From: JAJPKK01 sp963781195
Lineage (GTDB): Bacteria; Pseudomonadota; Alphaproteobacteria; Rhizobiales; Xanthobacteraceae
Assembly (NCBI GenBank): GCA_963781195.1
Contig: CAWAEZ010000012.1
Coordinates: 417,738 to 481,737 of the forward strand
DNA length: 64,000 nt
Direction: 5' to 3'
Shown: positions 17,406 to 26,582 of the stretch, one piece after another
Position numbering within the stretch: the stretch's first letter is position 1
Layout: every line of letters begins with the position of its first letter
Translations under genes and position numbers: made by a program
Notes under the pieces: model-generated
Told to the model about the DNA's origin: nothing
Database searches by the model: none
Seen by the model: only the letters and a program-made list of their open reading frames with translations

Positions 17406-19385
17406 TCAGAAGTCATCGTCCACGTCGTCGGGGCGGCGGTGGGCGCCGAACGCCGATTCCTCGTCATAAGGCGGCATCTCCGGTGGCGACTCGTCGTCGT
17501 CGACCGGCGCGGCGGGCAGCGGCGCGGCGAGGCTGCGATCGGGCTCGCGCACCGCGACGATCTGGGCACCGGGAAACCTGGCGAGCACGGTCTGCACCAC
17601 CGGGTCGCTCTGCACCCCGGCCACGAACGCGTTGCGGCGTGCCTCCGCCTGCGACTTGACGGTCGGCTCCCCGGATTCGGTCGATACCACCACCATCCAG
17701 CGCCGGCCGGTGAGGGCGCCGAGCTTGCGGCCGAGATCTCCGATCAAGGCCCGCGAGGCGGTCGGCTCCAGCGCGATCTCGAGCCTGCCGTCCTCGAAGT
17801 GGACGAGCCGGACGTCGCGCTCGAGCAGGGTTTTGAGCGGAAGGTCGCGCCGGTCATGGGCAAACGCGACGAGATCGGCAAAGCGGGCGAATGCCAGCAC
17901 GGGCGCGGCCTGCGTCGCCTCGGCGGCGCGCGGAACCGGATCGCGCGGCTGCGCCATCCCGCCGGAGGCGAGCGTCGGCCGGGATCGCGCCGGTTCGCCA
18001 CGTATTGGTTCGCCATGCACTGCTTCGTGACGCGCCCCTTCGTTCCGCACCGGTTCGGTGCGCGGGGCTGTCACCGGCGCTCGCGCGGGCTGCGCGGACG
18101 CCACCGGCGCCGATGCCGGCGTGGCCCCGGCGGTGCGGACCGGCGCCGGGCGGACGCCGTCGCTGATCTGGCGGATCACCTCGTCGGGCGGCGGCAGGTC
18201 GGCGGCATAGGCGATCCTCACCAGCACCATTTCGGCGGCGGCGATCGGGCGCGGCGCCTCCTTGACCTCCTGCAGACCCTTGAACAGCATCTGCCAGGTG
18301 CGCGAGAGCACCCGCATCGACAGGCCGGCCGCGAGCTCGCGCCCGCGCGTGCGTTCGATCTCGGAGAGCGAACGGTCCTCCACCACGGACGGCACCACCT
18401 TCACCCGGGTGACGAAGTGGGTGAACTCGGCGAGCTCGGTGAGCACCACCAGGGGATCGGCGCCGGAATCGTACTGGCTGCGCAGTTCCTCGAGTGCGCG
18501 GGCGGCATCGCCGCGCATCAGCGCATCGAACAGGTCGATGATGCGCGCGGCATCGGCGAGGCCGAGCATCTGGCGCACGTCTTCGGCGCGCACCGCGCCG
18601 GCCGCGTGGGAGATCGCCTGGTCGAGCAGCGACAGCGAATCGCGCACCGAGCCTTCGGCCGCGCGCGCGATCAGCGCCAGCGCCTCCGGTTCCGCCGTCA
18701 CCCCTTCCTTGGCCAGGATGCCTTCGAGATGGGCGACGAGAACCCCCGCCTCGACCCGCCGCAGGTCGAAGCGCTGGCAGCGCGACAGCACCGTGACCGG
18801 CACTTTTCCGATGTCGGTCGTCGCGAACACGAACTTGGCGTGGGGCGGCGGCTCCTCCAGGGTCTTCAACAGCGCGTTGAAGGCCTGGTTCGAGAGCATG
18901 TGCACCTCGTCCAGGATGTAGACCTTGTAGCGTGCGCTCACCGGCGCATAGCGGACGGCGTCATTGATCTGCCGGATGTCGTCGACGCCGTTGTGGGACG
19001 CGGCGTCCATCTCCAGCACGTCGACATGCCGGCTTTCCATGATCGGCCGGCAATTGACGCCGAGCACCGGCATCTTGATGGTCGGCGCCGTGACCGAGGC
19101 GTCCGGAAGCTCGTAGTTGAGCCCGCGGGCGAGGATGCGGGCGGTGGTGGTCTTGCCGACGCCGCGTACGCCGGTGAGAATCCATGCCTGCGGAATGCGT
19201 CCGGTCTCGAAAGCGTTCGAGATCGTGCGCACCATGGCCTCCTGGCCGATCAGGTCGTCGAAGGTGGCAGGTCGGTATTTGCGCGCCAGCACGCGATAGC
19301 CCGCGGGGGTCGCCGGCGCTGCGGCACCGGACCCGAGGTCGAGCCCCGGCTCGGCGAGATGGCCGGCCAAATCGGCATCACTCAT
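17406..19385 (-). CDS. dnaX: DNA polymerase III subunit gamma/tau
   Basis: The product is 659 residues from the ATG at 19385 (MSDADLAGH); a start 20 codons earlier is possible but adds an atypical leader. The AAA+ clamp-loader domain shows RVLARKYRPATFDDLIGQ, Walker A TGVRGVGKTT (residues 71-80), YILDEVHMLS (Walker B) and SRCQRF (sensor 1/Arg finger). A Pro/Ala/Arg-rich linker runs from about 410 to 490 and a C-terminal tau-like domain follows. The usual zinc-binding cysteine cluster after Walker A is missing: the segment LNYELPDASVTAPTIKMPV contains none. The SRP RNA lies just upstream on the same strand. Confidence 0.96.
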   Translation of the reverse strand: MSDADLAGHLAEPGLDLGSGAAAPATPAGYRVLARKYRPATFDDLIGQEAMVRTISNAFETGRIPQAWILTGVRGVGKTTTARILARGLNYELPDASVTAPTIKMPVLGVNCRPIMESRHVDVLEMDAASHNGVDDIRQINDAVRYAPVSARYKVYILDEVHMLSNQAFNALLKTLEEPPPHAKFVFATTDIGKVPVTVLSRCQRFDLRRVEAGVLVAHLEGILAKEGVTAEPEALALIARAAEGSVRDSLSLLDQAISHAAGAVRAEDVRQMLGLADAARIIDLFDALMRGDAARALEELRSQYDSGADPLVVLTELAEFTHFVTRVKVVPSVVEDRSLSEIERTRGRELAAGLSMRVLSRTWQMLFKGLQEVKEAPRPIAAAEMVLVRIAYAADLPPPDEVIRQISDGVRPAPVRTAGATPASAPVASAQPARAPVTAPRTEPVRNEGARHEAVHGEPIRGEPARSRPTLASGGMAQPRDPVPRAAEATQAAPVLAFARFADLVAFAHDRRDLPLKTLLERDVRLVHFEDGRLEIALEPTASRALIGDLGRKLGALTGRRWMVVVSTESGEPTVKSQAEARRNAFVAGVQSDPVVQTVLARFPGAQIVAVREPDRSLAAPLPAAPVDDDESPPEMPPYDEESAFGAHRRPDDVDDDF

Positions 19386-19516
19386 GCTTCGGCGTCGCTC
19401 ATGGGAACTCCAGCCGGCCCAATCGTCCCACTCGTGCGTTCGCATTCAACGCGCGGGCCCCGGATTCCAGGGTCAAGACTTTGCCTCGGGCCACGCTCTC
19501 TCGCCTCCGGCGCCAC

Positions 19517-19553
19517 GCTCTTCCTGCAGGGTACCAAGCTCTTCCTGCAGGGT
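19517..19553. repeat. two copies of a 16-bp repeat upstream of dnaX
   Basis: GCTCTTCCTGCAGGGT occurs at 19517-19532 and again at 19538-19553, a 21-bp period. It lies in the gap between dnaX and the SRP RNA, which holds no convincing gene. Function unknown. Confidence 0.6.
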
Positions 19554-19659
19554 GCCACGGCTTCTGCTTGCCATAAATGGCTCGCCCCAAAGTCGAGGTC
19601 CGGCGTCTCCCCGGGCGGGCCCGGGGACGACAAGGAGTGGCGCGTCGCAGACAAGACAC

Positions 19660-19757
19660 GAGGAGGTTGACGAGCGACCCGAACCGGAGCTCGTTAGGGC
19701 TGCTTCCTTCCGGACCTGACCCGGTTGGCGAGTGGCTCGTCCACCGCCAACCTCCCG
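19660..19757 (-). ncRNA. ffs: signal recognition particle RNA, small bacterial type
   Basis: On the reverse strand the segment carries the 4.5S hallmark GGTCAGGTCCGGAAGGAAGC (19704-19725 region), the tetraloop and asymmetric-loop part of the Ffh-binding hairpin. The arms GCCAACCTCC and GGAGGTTGAC pair to close a roughly 98-nt hairpin. SRP RNA with Ffh targets membrane proteins to FtsY. The ends are estimated from base pairing. Placement beside dnaX is common in alphaproteobacteria. Confidence 0.9.
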
Positions 19758-20011
19758 GGCCATATATCGGCGGAACGGATGGCGATTGCAAGCGCGACCG
19801 GATGCCCCCCGGACGCCCCGTTGCGGCGCCCCGCCGGCGCTCGTCCTCACCAGGCCCGGTGACAACGGATCGGGAACCGCGTTATATACGAAGAAGAACA
19901 CCGGAAATTCCTGCACCGCGACGCCTCCGGGGGGCCAGCGGCCGCCAAAACGACCCCGACGGGCTGGCGATGTCTTTCTCCAATTCTCGCGGCGGCACCG
20001 AGTCTTAGCCG

Positions 20012-20710
20012 GTGCCGCAGCTGTCTCCCGATGAATGGACCGCGGTGTGGCTGTCGCTCAAAATCGCGATCACCGCAACCCTGTTCAGCCTCCCCTTCGG
20101 CATTCTCGCCGCCTATGCGCTGGCGCGCTGGCGGTTTCCGGGCAAGATGCTGTTCGACGGCCTCATCCACATGCCGCTGGTGCTGCCGCCGGTGGTCACC
20201 GGATATCTCCTGCTGATGCTGCTCGGGCGGCGCGCCCCGCTCGGGGCGTTCCTCGCCGACCATCTCGGGATCGTGTTCTCGTTTCGCTGGACCGGGGCGG
20301 CGCTCGCCTGCGGCGTGATGGGCTTTCCCTTGATGGTGCGGGCGATCCGCCTCTCCCTCGAGGCGATCGACCGCCGCCTCGAGACTGCGGCCGGCACCCT
20401 CGGCGCGAATGGGCCGTGGACCTTCGCCCTGATCACCCTGCCGCTGGCGCTGCCCGGAATCCTGGTCGGCGCGATCCTGTGCTTCGCCAAGGCGCTCGGC
20501 GAATTCGGCGCCACCATCACCTTCGTGTCCAACATTCCCGGCGAGACCCAGACCATTTCAGCGGCGATCTACACCTACACCCAGGTGCCCGGCGGCGATG
20601 CGGCGGCGTGGCGCCTGACGGGCGTCGCCATCGTGATCGCGCTCGCCGCCCTCGTCCTCTCGGAGCTGGTGCAGCGCATCGCCAATCGCCGGGTCGCGCA
20701 GTTCGAATGA
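20012..20710 (+). CDS. modB: molybdate ABC transporter permease
   Basis: The product is 232 residues from GTG 20012, the first start codon after an in-frame TAG at 20006. The N-terminal LSPDEWTAVWLSLKIAITAT and MPLVLPPVVTGYLLLMLLGR match ModB, and the EAA loop reads AAGTLGANGPWTFALITLPLALPG. About five to six membrane segments are visible. Its ATGA overlap with modC makes a two-gene transporter unit. No modA binding-protein gene lies upstream. Confidence 0.93.
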   Translation: MPQLSPDEWTAVWLSLKIAITATLFSLPFGILAAYALARWRFPGKMLFDGLIHMPLVLPPVVTGYLLLMLLGRRAPLGAFLADHLGIVFSFRWTGAALACGVMGFPLMVRAIRLSLEAIDRRLETAAGTLGANGPWTFALITLPLALPGILVGAILCFAKALGEFGATITFVSNIPGETQTISAAIYTYTQVPGGDAAAWRLTGVAIVIALAALVLSELVQRIANRRVAQFE

Positions 20711-21801
20711 TCCGTTTCGACGCCGCCATCGGCCTCGGGGACTTTTCCTACGAGGCCGCGTTCGAAAGCCCTGCGAGCGTGTCGCTGTTCGGCCGCTCCG
20801 GCTCCGGCAAGACGGTGACCCTCGGACTGATCTCCGGACTGCTGCGTCCCGATCGCGGGGTCATCGTCGTCGACGACCGCGTGCTGGTGGACACCCGGAA
20901 AAACATCTTCGTTCCCAAGCACGACCGCCGGATCGGCATCGTCTACCAGGACGCGCAACTGTTCCCGCACCTCACGGTGCGGCAGAACCTGTTGTTCGGC
21001 CGCTGGTTCGCGCCGCGCACCGCGCGTGCCATCGAGTTCGACGCCGTCGTCGAGACGCTCGGCATCGGCCATCTGCTCACCCGGCGGCCGGGCCGGCTGT
21101 CCGGCGGCGAGCGCCAGCGGGTGGCGATCGGCCGCGCGCTGCTGTCGTCGCCCCGCCTGCTCCTGATGGACGAGCCGCTCGCCGCCCTCGACGACGAGCG
21201 CAAGGCGGAGGTGCTCACGCTGATCGAGCGCCTGCGCGACGGCTTCAAGGTGCCGATCGTCTACGTCTCCCATTCGATCGACGAGGTGGCTCGGCTGGCG
21301 GCACCGGTGGTCGTGTTCAGCGCGGGTCATGTGGTGGCAGCCGGGGCCGTGGACGAAGTGTTCGGCCCGCGCCGGGTGCAGCCCCAGGAAAGCCGGTTCG
21401 CGCGCTCCTCGGTGGTGACCGGCCGCATCGTGGGCCTGCACGAGAAATTCGGGCTGACCGAGATCGCCCACCCGGGGGGGACGATCTTCATCGTCGGCTC
21501 GGCCGGGACGCCCGGCAGCGAGCTCCGCCTCGTCATCAAGGCGACCGACGTCACGGTGGCGACCGAGCGGCCGCGGGACGTCAGCATCCGCAGCGTGTTG
21601 TCCGGAAAGGTCGCGGCGATCGACGAGGAGGATGGTCCGCTGGCGGCCGTCACCATCGATCTCCCGGTCCATGGACGCGTGGTCGCCCTGGTGACGCGCA
21701 TGGCGGTCGAGACCCTCGGGCTGACGCTCGGCCAGAACGTGTTCGCCCTCGTCAAGACGGTCGCCCTGGACGAACGCGGCATCACGCCCGGCAAACCTTG
21801 A
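20707..21801 (+). CDS. modC: molybdate ABC transporter ATP-binding protein
   Basis: The product is 364 residues. It has Walker A GRSGSGKT (residues 29-36), the Q-loop VYQDAQLFPHL, the signature LSGGERQR, Walker B LLLMDEP and the H-loop VSHS. A C-terminal TOBE-type domain, which binds molybdate in ModC, follows from about residue 290. The start overlaps the modB stop by four bases. With ModB it forms the inner-membrane part of a molybdate importer, which fits the Moco genes about 9 kb to the left. Confidence 0.95.
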   Translation: MIRFDAAIGLGDFSYEAAFESPASVSLFGRSGSGKTVTLGLISGLLRPDRGVIVVDDRVLVDTRKNIFVPKHDRRIGIVYQDAQLFPHLTVRQNLLFGRWFAPRTARAIEFDAVVETLGIGHLLTRRPGRLSGGERQRVAIGRALLSSPRLLLMDEPLAALDDERKAEVLTLIERLRDGFKVPIVYVSHSIDEVARLAAPVVVFSAGHVVAAGAVDEVFGPRRVQPQESRFARSSVVTGRIVGLHEKFGLTEIAHPGGTIFIVGSAGTPGSELRLVIKATDVTVATERPRDVSIRSVLSGKVAAIDEEDGPLAAVTIDLPVHGRVVALVTRMAVETLGLTLGQNVFALVKTVALDERGITPGKP

Positions 21802-21916
21802 AGGTTTCGCGACGCGGCAAAGCGCTCGCGCACGCCGGCAAATCACGCTAACCTGAACTTCGAACGCTTCAAAAGCCCGCGGGGTCCAGCCGGGTTCGAG
21901 ATTGGGAGGAGATTCA

Positions 21917-22636
21917 ATGGCCGACGAAACCATTCCGCGGCGCGATTTTCTCAAGGGTGCCGTGGGAACCGCGGCGGCCCTGACGGCCGTGCATGCGGTG
22001 CCGGCCGAGGCGCAACCCGTTGCGGCGGCCGCCGCCGCAGCGCCGGCCGCCGATCCCGACAGCGAGGCGCTGCTCACCCTCACCGCGACCGAGCACGCCT
22101 TCCTCGTCGCCGCCGTCGACACGCTCATCCCGGCCGATGAATTGTCGCCGGCGGGAAGCGCCTGCGGCGTCGCCGTGTTCATCGATCGCCAGCTCGCCGG
22201 CGCCTATGGCATGGGGGCGCGGCTCTATCGCCAGGGCCCGTTCCCCAAGGCCAAGCCCGAACTCGGCTATCAGCTGTCCCTCAATCCCCGCGAATTCTTC
22301 CGCGCCGGGATCGAATCCGCCAATGCGTGGTCGCGCAAGACCTACGGCAAGGACTTCGACCGGCTGTCCGAAAAAGATCGCGAAGCGGCGCTGAAGACCA
22401 TGGAGGAGGGCAAGGCGACGTTCGACGGATTCGGCAGCGCGATGTTCTTCAACGCGCTCCTGCAGATCACCATGGAAGGCTTTTTCTCCGACCCGATCTA
22501 CGGCGGCAACCGCGACATGGCGGCCTGGAAGATGATCGGATATCCCGGCCTGCCTGCCACCTATCGCGAAGAGATCAAGACCTACTTCGGCAAGAAATAC
22601 GACAAGCCGCCGCGCTCGATCGCGGACTTTACGTGA
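21917..22636 (+). CDS. gluconate 2-dehydrogenase subunit 3-family protein, Tat-exported
   Basis: The product is 239 residues with ATG 21917 after GGGAGGA. The N-terminus IPRRDFLKG plus a hydrophobic Ala-rich stretch ending AEAQP is a twin-arginine signal. The mature part contains TEHAFLVAAVDTLIPADELSPAG and DPIYGGNRDMAAWKMIGYPG, matching the small subunit of membrane-bound gluconate/fructose dehydrogenases. In that family it helps export the folded flavin subunit. The GMC subunit follows 10 bases later. A cytochrome c subunit is not found next to the pair. Confidence 0.9.
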   Translation: MADETIPRRDFLKGAVGTAAALTAVHAVPAEAQPVAAAAAAAPAADPDSEALLTLTATEHAFLVAAVDTLIPADELSPAGSACGVAVFIDRQLAGAYGMGARLYRQGPFPKAKPELGYQLSLNPREFFRAGIESANAWSRKTYGKDFDRLSEKDREAALKTMEEGKATFDGFGSAMFFNALLQITMEGFFSDPIYGGNRDMAAWKMIGYPGLPATYREEIKTYFGKKYDKPPRSIADFT

Positions 22637-22646
22637 GGAGCGCGCC

Positions 22647-24425
22647 ATGACCATCGTTCTCAAGGAAGTCGACGCCGTCTGCATCGGGGTGGGATTCACC
22701 GGCAGCATTCTCGCCCGCGAGCTGACCAAGGCCGGGCTCAAGGTGGTGGGCCTCGAGCGCGGCGCCCATCGTTCGGCGCGCGAGGACTTCGCATTGCCGA
22801 GCGTCCGCGACGATCTCAAATACGCGGTGCGCCAGGAGCTGTTCCAGGACACCCAGCTCGAAACGGTGTCGCTGCGGCACACGCCGTCGGAGACCGCGCT
22901 GCCGATCCGCCGGCTGGGCTCGTTCCTGCCCGGCACCGGGGTGGGCGGCGCCGGGGCCCACTGGAACGGCGTCACGTGGCGGCTGATGCCGACCGATCAC
23001 AACCTGCGCACCCACCTGGAGAGCCGCTACGGCAAGGGCGCGATTCCCGCCGAGATGACGATCGAGGACTTCCCCGTCTCCTATGACGAGCTGGAGCCCT
23101 ATTACGATCGCTTCGAGAAGCTGCTCGGCGTGTCCGGCAAGGCCGGCAATCTGCGCGGGCAGAAGATCGACGGCGGCAACGTGTTCGAAGGGCCGCGCCA
23201 GAACGACTATCCCAACAAGCCGCTCGCCATGAGCATGGCGGGCTCGATCATGGAGAAGGCGTCGCGGGAGCTCGGCTACCACCCGTTCCGCGCGCCGGCC
23301 GCCAACATGAGCGAGGCCTACACCAATCCGGAAGGGGTGACGCTCGGAGCCTGCGAATATTGCGGCCACTGCGAGCGGTTCGGTTGCGAAGCCAATGCGA
23401 AGGCCTCGCCGCAGGCCTGCATCCTGCCGGTGCTGCTCGCCGACGATCGCTTCGAGCTGCGCGCCCACGCCTACGTCAAGGAACTCGTCTACGACAAGGC
23501 CGCCCGCAAGGTGACGGCGGTGCGCTACGTCGACACCCGCACCGGCGAGGACTACGAGCAGCCCGCCGGCATCGTCATCCTCGGCGCCTATGTCTTCAAC
23601 AACATGCTGCTGCTGCGTCTCGCCGGCATCAGCGAGCAATACGACCCCGCCACCGGTAAGGGCGCGCTCGGCCGCAACTACTGCTATCAGGTCAGCGGCA
23701 ACAACGTGACGGTGTTCTTCGAGGACAAGGAGATCAATCCGTTCATGGCCGCCGGGGCGTCGTTCGGCACCAATATCGACGACTTCAACGGCGACAATTT
23801 CGACCATGGCGGGCTCGGCTTCTTCGGCGGCGCGTGGATTTCCGCCGGCACCTCCAACGGCCGTCCGATCCAGACCCGGCCGGTGCCCCCCGGCACGGCG
23901 CGCTGGGGCCGCGATTGGAAGAAGGCCACCGCCAAATGGTACAACCACGCCTTCAACATCGGCGCGTCGGGCTGCAACTACGCCCACCGCGAGAACTATC
24001 TCGATCTCGATCCGACCTATCGGGACGCGCTGGGTCGTCCGCTGGTGCGCATGACCTATAATTTCCACGAGAACGACTACAAGCTCGCGGACTATATCGG
24101 CGGCGCGCTCGGCAAGATCGCGCGGGCGATGAATCCCACGGCGATGTCCTCGCCGGCGGTACGGCGCGGCAACTACAACGTGGTGCCTTACCAATCGACC
24201 CACAACACCGGCGGCACCGTCACCGGCACCGATCCGAAGACGAGCGTGGTCAACCGCTACCTGCAGGCGTGGAACGCCGACAACCTGTTCGTCATGGGCG
24301 CCTCGGTGTTTCCGCAGAACGCGTCCTACAATCCGACCGGCCTCGTCGGTGCGCTCGCCTACTATTCGGCGGCGGCGATCACCGGACAGTATCTCAAGCG
24401 GCCGGGCCCGCTCGTCGCGGGCTGA
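22647..24425 (+). CDS. GMC-family oxidoreductase, gluconate 2-dehydrogenase large-subunit type
   Basis: The product is 592 residues. The FAD-binding start AVCIGVGFTGSILARELTKAG holds a GxGxxG-like motif, followed by GVGGAGAHWNGVTWR and the C-terminal GMC signature region with GASVFPQNASYNPTGLVGALAYYSA. HNTGG near residue 515 probably provides the catalytic histidine region. It has no own signal and would be exported together with its Tat-bearing partner. Substrates of this family include gluconate, 2-ketogluconate, fructose and sorbitol; which one is used here cannot be told. Confidence 0.9.
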   Translation: MTIVLKEVDAVCIGVGFTGSILARELTKAGLKVVGLERGAHRSAREDFALPSVRDDLKYAVRQELFQDTQLETVSLRHTPSETALPIRRLGSFLPGTGVGGAGAHWNGVTWRLMPTDHNLRTHLESRYGKGAIPAEMTIEDFPVSYDELEPYYDRFEKLLGVSGKAGNLRGQKIDGGNVFEGPRQNDYPNKPLAMSMAGSIMEKASRELGYHPFRAPAANMSEAYTNPEGVTLGACEYCGHCERFGCEANAKASPQACILPVLLADDRFELRAHAYVKELVYDKAARKVTAVRYVDTRTGEDYEQPAGIVILGAYVFNNMLLLRLAGISEQYDPATGKGALGRNYCYQVSGNNVTVFFEDKEINPFMAAGASFGTNIDDFNGDNFDHGGLGFFGGAWISAGTSNGRPIQTRPVPPGTARWGRDWKKATAKWYNHAFNIGASGCNYAHRENYLDLDPTYRDALGRPLVRMTYNFHENDYKLADYIGGALGKIARAMNPTAMSSPAVRRGNYNVVPYQSTHNTGGTVTGTDPKTSVVNRYLQAWNADNLFVMGASVFPQNASYNPTGLVGALAYYSAAAITGQYLKRPGPLVAG

Positions 24426-24480
24426 TCCTCGCGGGGCGCGCGCGGGGGAGGCGGGCGCTGATTGCACATGACGGCGAGCC

Positions 24481-25488
24481 ATGCGAGTCTTCGCGGGCCC
24501 GCCGGAGTCCTTCATGTTGTCACGCCCTGATCTCGGGGTCGCCCCGCACCTCGGCTATACCGCGAGTGCGCTCGATCGCGCCGCCGAGCGCCGCCAGGAT
24601 GCCGCGGCGCTGGCGGCACTCGAGGCTGACCCACGCGCCCGGATCTACTTGCTCGGCGGCGAGCTCGTCGCCGCGCGCAAGTCGGCGGCGCGGATCGGCG
24701 CGGCCACCGCGATGGAGGAGGATCCGGCCTTCACCTTCGCCGCGGCGGCGACGCTCGCGCCGTGGCGTGAGAAAGTATTTCTCGGGCTGTGGAACGAGGC
24801 GCCCCGGTTCGCCGCCGGGATCGACAAGGGCGTTGCCGAAGCGCTCAAGGAGCGCGGCGATCTTCTCGTCACCGACCTGCGGACGATCGCGACCGGCGGC
24901 CTCCTTGCGCCGGAGCATCTGCCGCCGCTCGCCGAGGCCAAGGCGCTGCTCGGGTGGCACGCGCGCCACCGCTTCTGCGCCAATTGCGGCACGCCGACCC
25001 GTCCGGTGGATGCGGGATGGCGGCGCGACTGCCCGGCTTGCGGCATCCAGCACTTTCCGCGCACCGATCCCGTCGTCATCATGCTGGCGATCGACGGCGA
25101 GCGTTGCCTGCTCGGCCGCAGCCCGCGGTTCGCGCCGAACATGTGGTCGTGCCTCGCCGGCTTCGTCGAGCCGGGCGAAACCGTCGAGGAGGCGGTGCGG
25201 CGCGAGACCCGCGAGGAATCCGGCATCGTCTGCGGGCGCGTCGCCTATTTCGCCTCCCAGCCGTGGCCGTTCCCGATGTCGCTGATGATCGGCTGTCACG
25301 CCGCTGCCGAGAGCACCGAGATCACGGTGGATCGCACCGAGCTCGAGGACGCGCGGTGGTTCTCCCGTGACGAGGCCACCGCCATGCTGTTGCGCCGCCA
25401 TCCGGACGGCCTCACGGTCGCCCATCCGGTCGCCATCGCCTATCACATCATCCGGGCGTGGATCGAAGCGGACCGGAGCCTGGTCTGA
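24481..25488 (+). CDS. nudC: NADH pyrophosphatase (NudC-type Nudix hydrolase)
   Basis: The product is 335 residues from ATG 24481; an ATG at 24514 is an alternative. A zinc ribbon CANCGTP...CPACG lies near residues 162-182. The Nudix box is GFVEPGETVEEAVRRETREE. The NADH-pyrophosphatase signature SQPWPFPMS follows directly. The enzyme splits NAD(H) to NMN(H) and AMP and can remove NAD caps from RNA. It is followed one base later by the PfkB kinase gene, so these two are likely co-transcribed. Confidence 0.95.
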   Translation: MRVFAGPPESFMLSRPDLGVAPHLGYTASALDRAAERRQDAAALAALEADPRARIYLLGGELVAARKSAARIGAATAMEEDPAFTFAAAATLAPWREKVFLGLWNEAPRFAAGIDKGVAEALKERGDLLVTDLRTIATGGLLAPEHLPPLAEAKALLGWHARHRFCANCGTPTRPVDAGWRRDCPACGIQHFPRTDPVVIMLAIDGERCLLGRSPRFAPNMWSCLAGFVEPGETVEEAVRRETREESGIVCGRVAYFASQPWPFPMSLMIGCHAAAESTEITVDRTELEDARWFSRDEATAMLLRRHPDGLTVAHPVAIAYHIIRAWIEADRSLV

Positions 25489-25489
25489 G

Positions 25490-26395
25490 ATGGTGCACAT
25501 CCTCTGCGCAGGAATGGCGGTTCTCGACGAGGTGTTCCGCGTCCGTGAATTCCCGCAGCCCGACGCCAAGGCCGACGCCAGCGAGTTCATCGCCATCGGC
25601 GGGGGCAACGCCGCCAATGCCGCCGTGGCGATTGCCCGCCTGGGCGGGAAGGTGCGGTTCGCGGCGCCGCTCGGCGGCCCGGCCGCCCAGGACCCGGTCG
25701 GCGATCGCATCCTCAAAGGGCTTGCCGGGGAAGCCGTGGACTGCAGCGGCTGCGTGCGGGTCGACGGCGTCCGCTCGCCGATCTCCGCGATCTTCCTCAA
25801 CGGTCAAGGCGAACGCACCATCGCGAACTATCACGACCGGCGGCTCGATGCCGTGACCCCGGATGATCCCGGTCCCCTGCTCGACGGCATCGACGCGGTG
25901 CTGGTGGACAACTACGTCCCCGCGTTCGTCATGCCGATCTGCCGCGCGGCCCGCGCCCGCGGCCTTCCGGTGGTGATCGACGTCGACAAGCTTACGGTCG
26001 AGGCCGATCCGCTGTTTGCGATGGCGACCCATGTGATCTTTTCCGGCGACAGCCTGCGCCGGACCACCGGCACCGACGACCTTGCGGCCGGCCTCGCGCG
26101 GATCGCGAGATTCACCGGCGCGTTCCTCGCTGCGACCAACGGTGCGCTGCCGGTACTGTGGCGGGACGACCAAGCGGTCCGCGAAATGCCGGTCTTCAAG
26201 GTGACCGCGGTGGATACGCTTGCCGCCGGCGACGTGTTCCACGGAGCCTTCACCCTCGCGCTCGCCGAAGGCCGCGGGATCGCGACGGCGATGCGCTTCG
26301 CGGCCGCATCGGCCGGCCTCAAATGCACGCGATTCGGGGGCAGCACCGGCGCGCCGTCCCGCAGCGAGGTCGAGGCGCTGCTCGCCGCCGGGTAG
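25490..26395 (+). CDS. PfkB/ribokinase-family sugar kinase
   Basis: The product is 301 residues. PfkB signature 1 is IGGGNAANAAVAIARLGG near residue 36. Signature 2 is VDTLAAGDVFHGAF near residue 242, whose aspartate is the catalytic base. It phosphorylates a sugar or nucleoside-type alcohol using ATP; ribokinase or fructokinase-like activity is possible but not resolvable. It starts right after nudC. Confidence 0.9.
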   Translation: MVHILCAGMAVLDEVFRVREFPQPDAKADASEFIAIGGGNAANAAVAIARLGGKVRFAAPLGGPAAQDPVGDRILKGLAGEAVDCSGCVRVDGVRSPISAIFLNGQGERTIANYHDRRLDAVTPDDPGPLLDGIDAVLVDNYVPAFVMPICRAARARGLPVVIDVDKLTVEADPLFAMATHVIFSGDSLRRTTGTDDLAAGLARIARFTGAFLAATNGALPVLWRDDQAVREMPVFKVTAVDTLAAGDVFHGAFTLALAEGRGIATAMRFAAASAGLKCTRFGGSTGAPSRSEVEALLAAG

Positions 26396-26442
26396 AGTCT
26401 CGGCGATCCCGCTGTCGCATGCGGGTGCCCCGGAGGCCGTCC

Positions 26443-26518
26443 TTGACATGAAAATTTATTCTAAGTGTACGCGAAATGCGTGGCAGCGATAGAATGAAAC
26501 TTCTATAAAAGATATGAT
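26443..26518 (+). promoter_or_regulatory. AT-rich upstream region with an inverted repeat, putative Lrp-type operator/promoter
   Basis: This stretch stands out as AT-rich in GC-rich surroundings. It contains TTGACA (26443-26448), the arm TTATTCTA (26456-26463), the near-mirror arm TAGAATGA (26490-26497) and a TATGAT hexamer at 26513. The arms bracket 26 bases. Such dyads ahead of an Lrp/AsnC gene suggest autoregulation. No exact promoter spacing could be fixed. Confidence 0.4.
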
Positions 26519-26582
26519 TTCACCACCGGGAGCGCCGCGCCCGGCCGGTTGCCTGCCGGATTGCCGCACGAGCACCACCAGC

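Noticed and set aside
17406..19385. Programmed frameshift in dnaX producing gamma and tau
   Set aside because: I saw no A-rich slippery heptamer with a following hairpin; the gene reads through in one frame.
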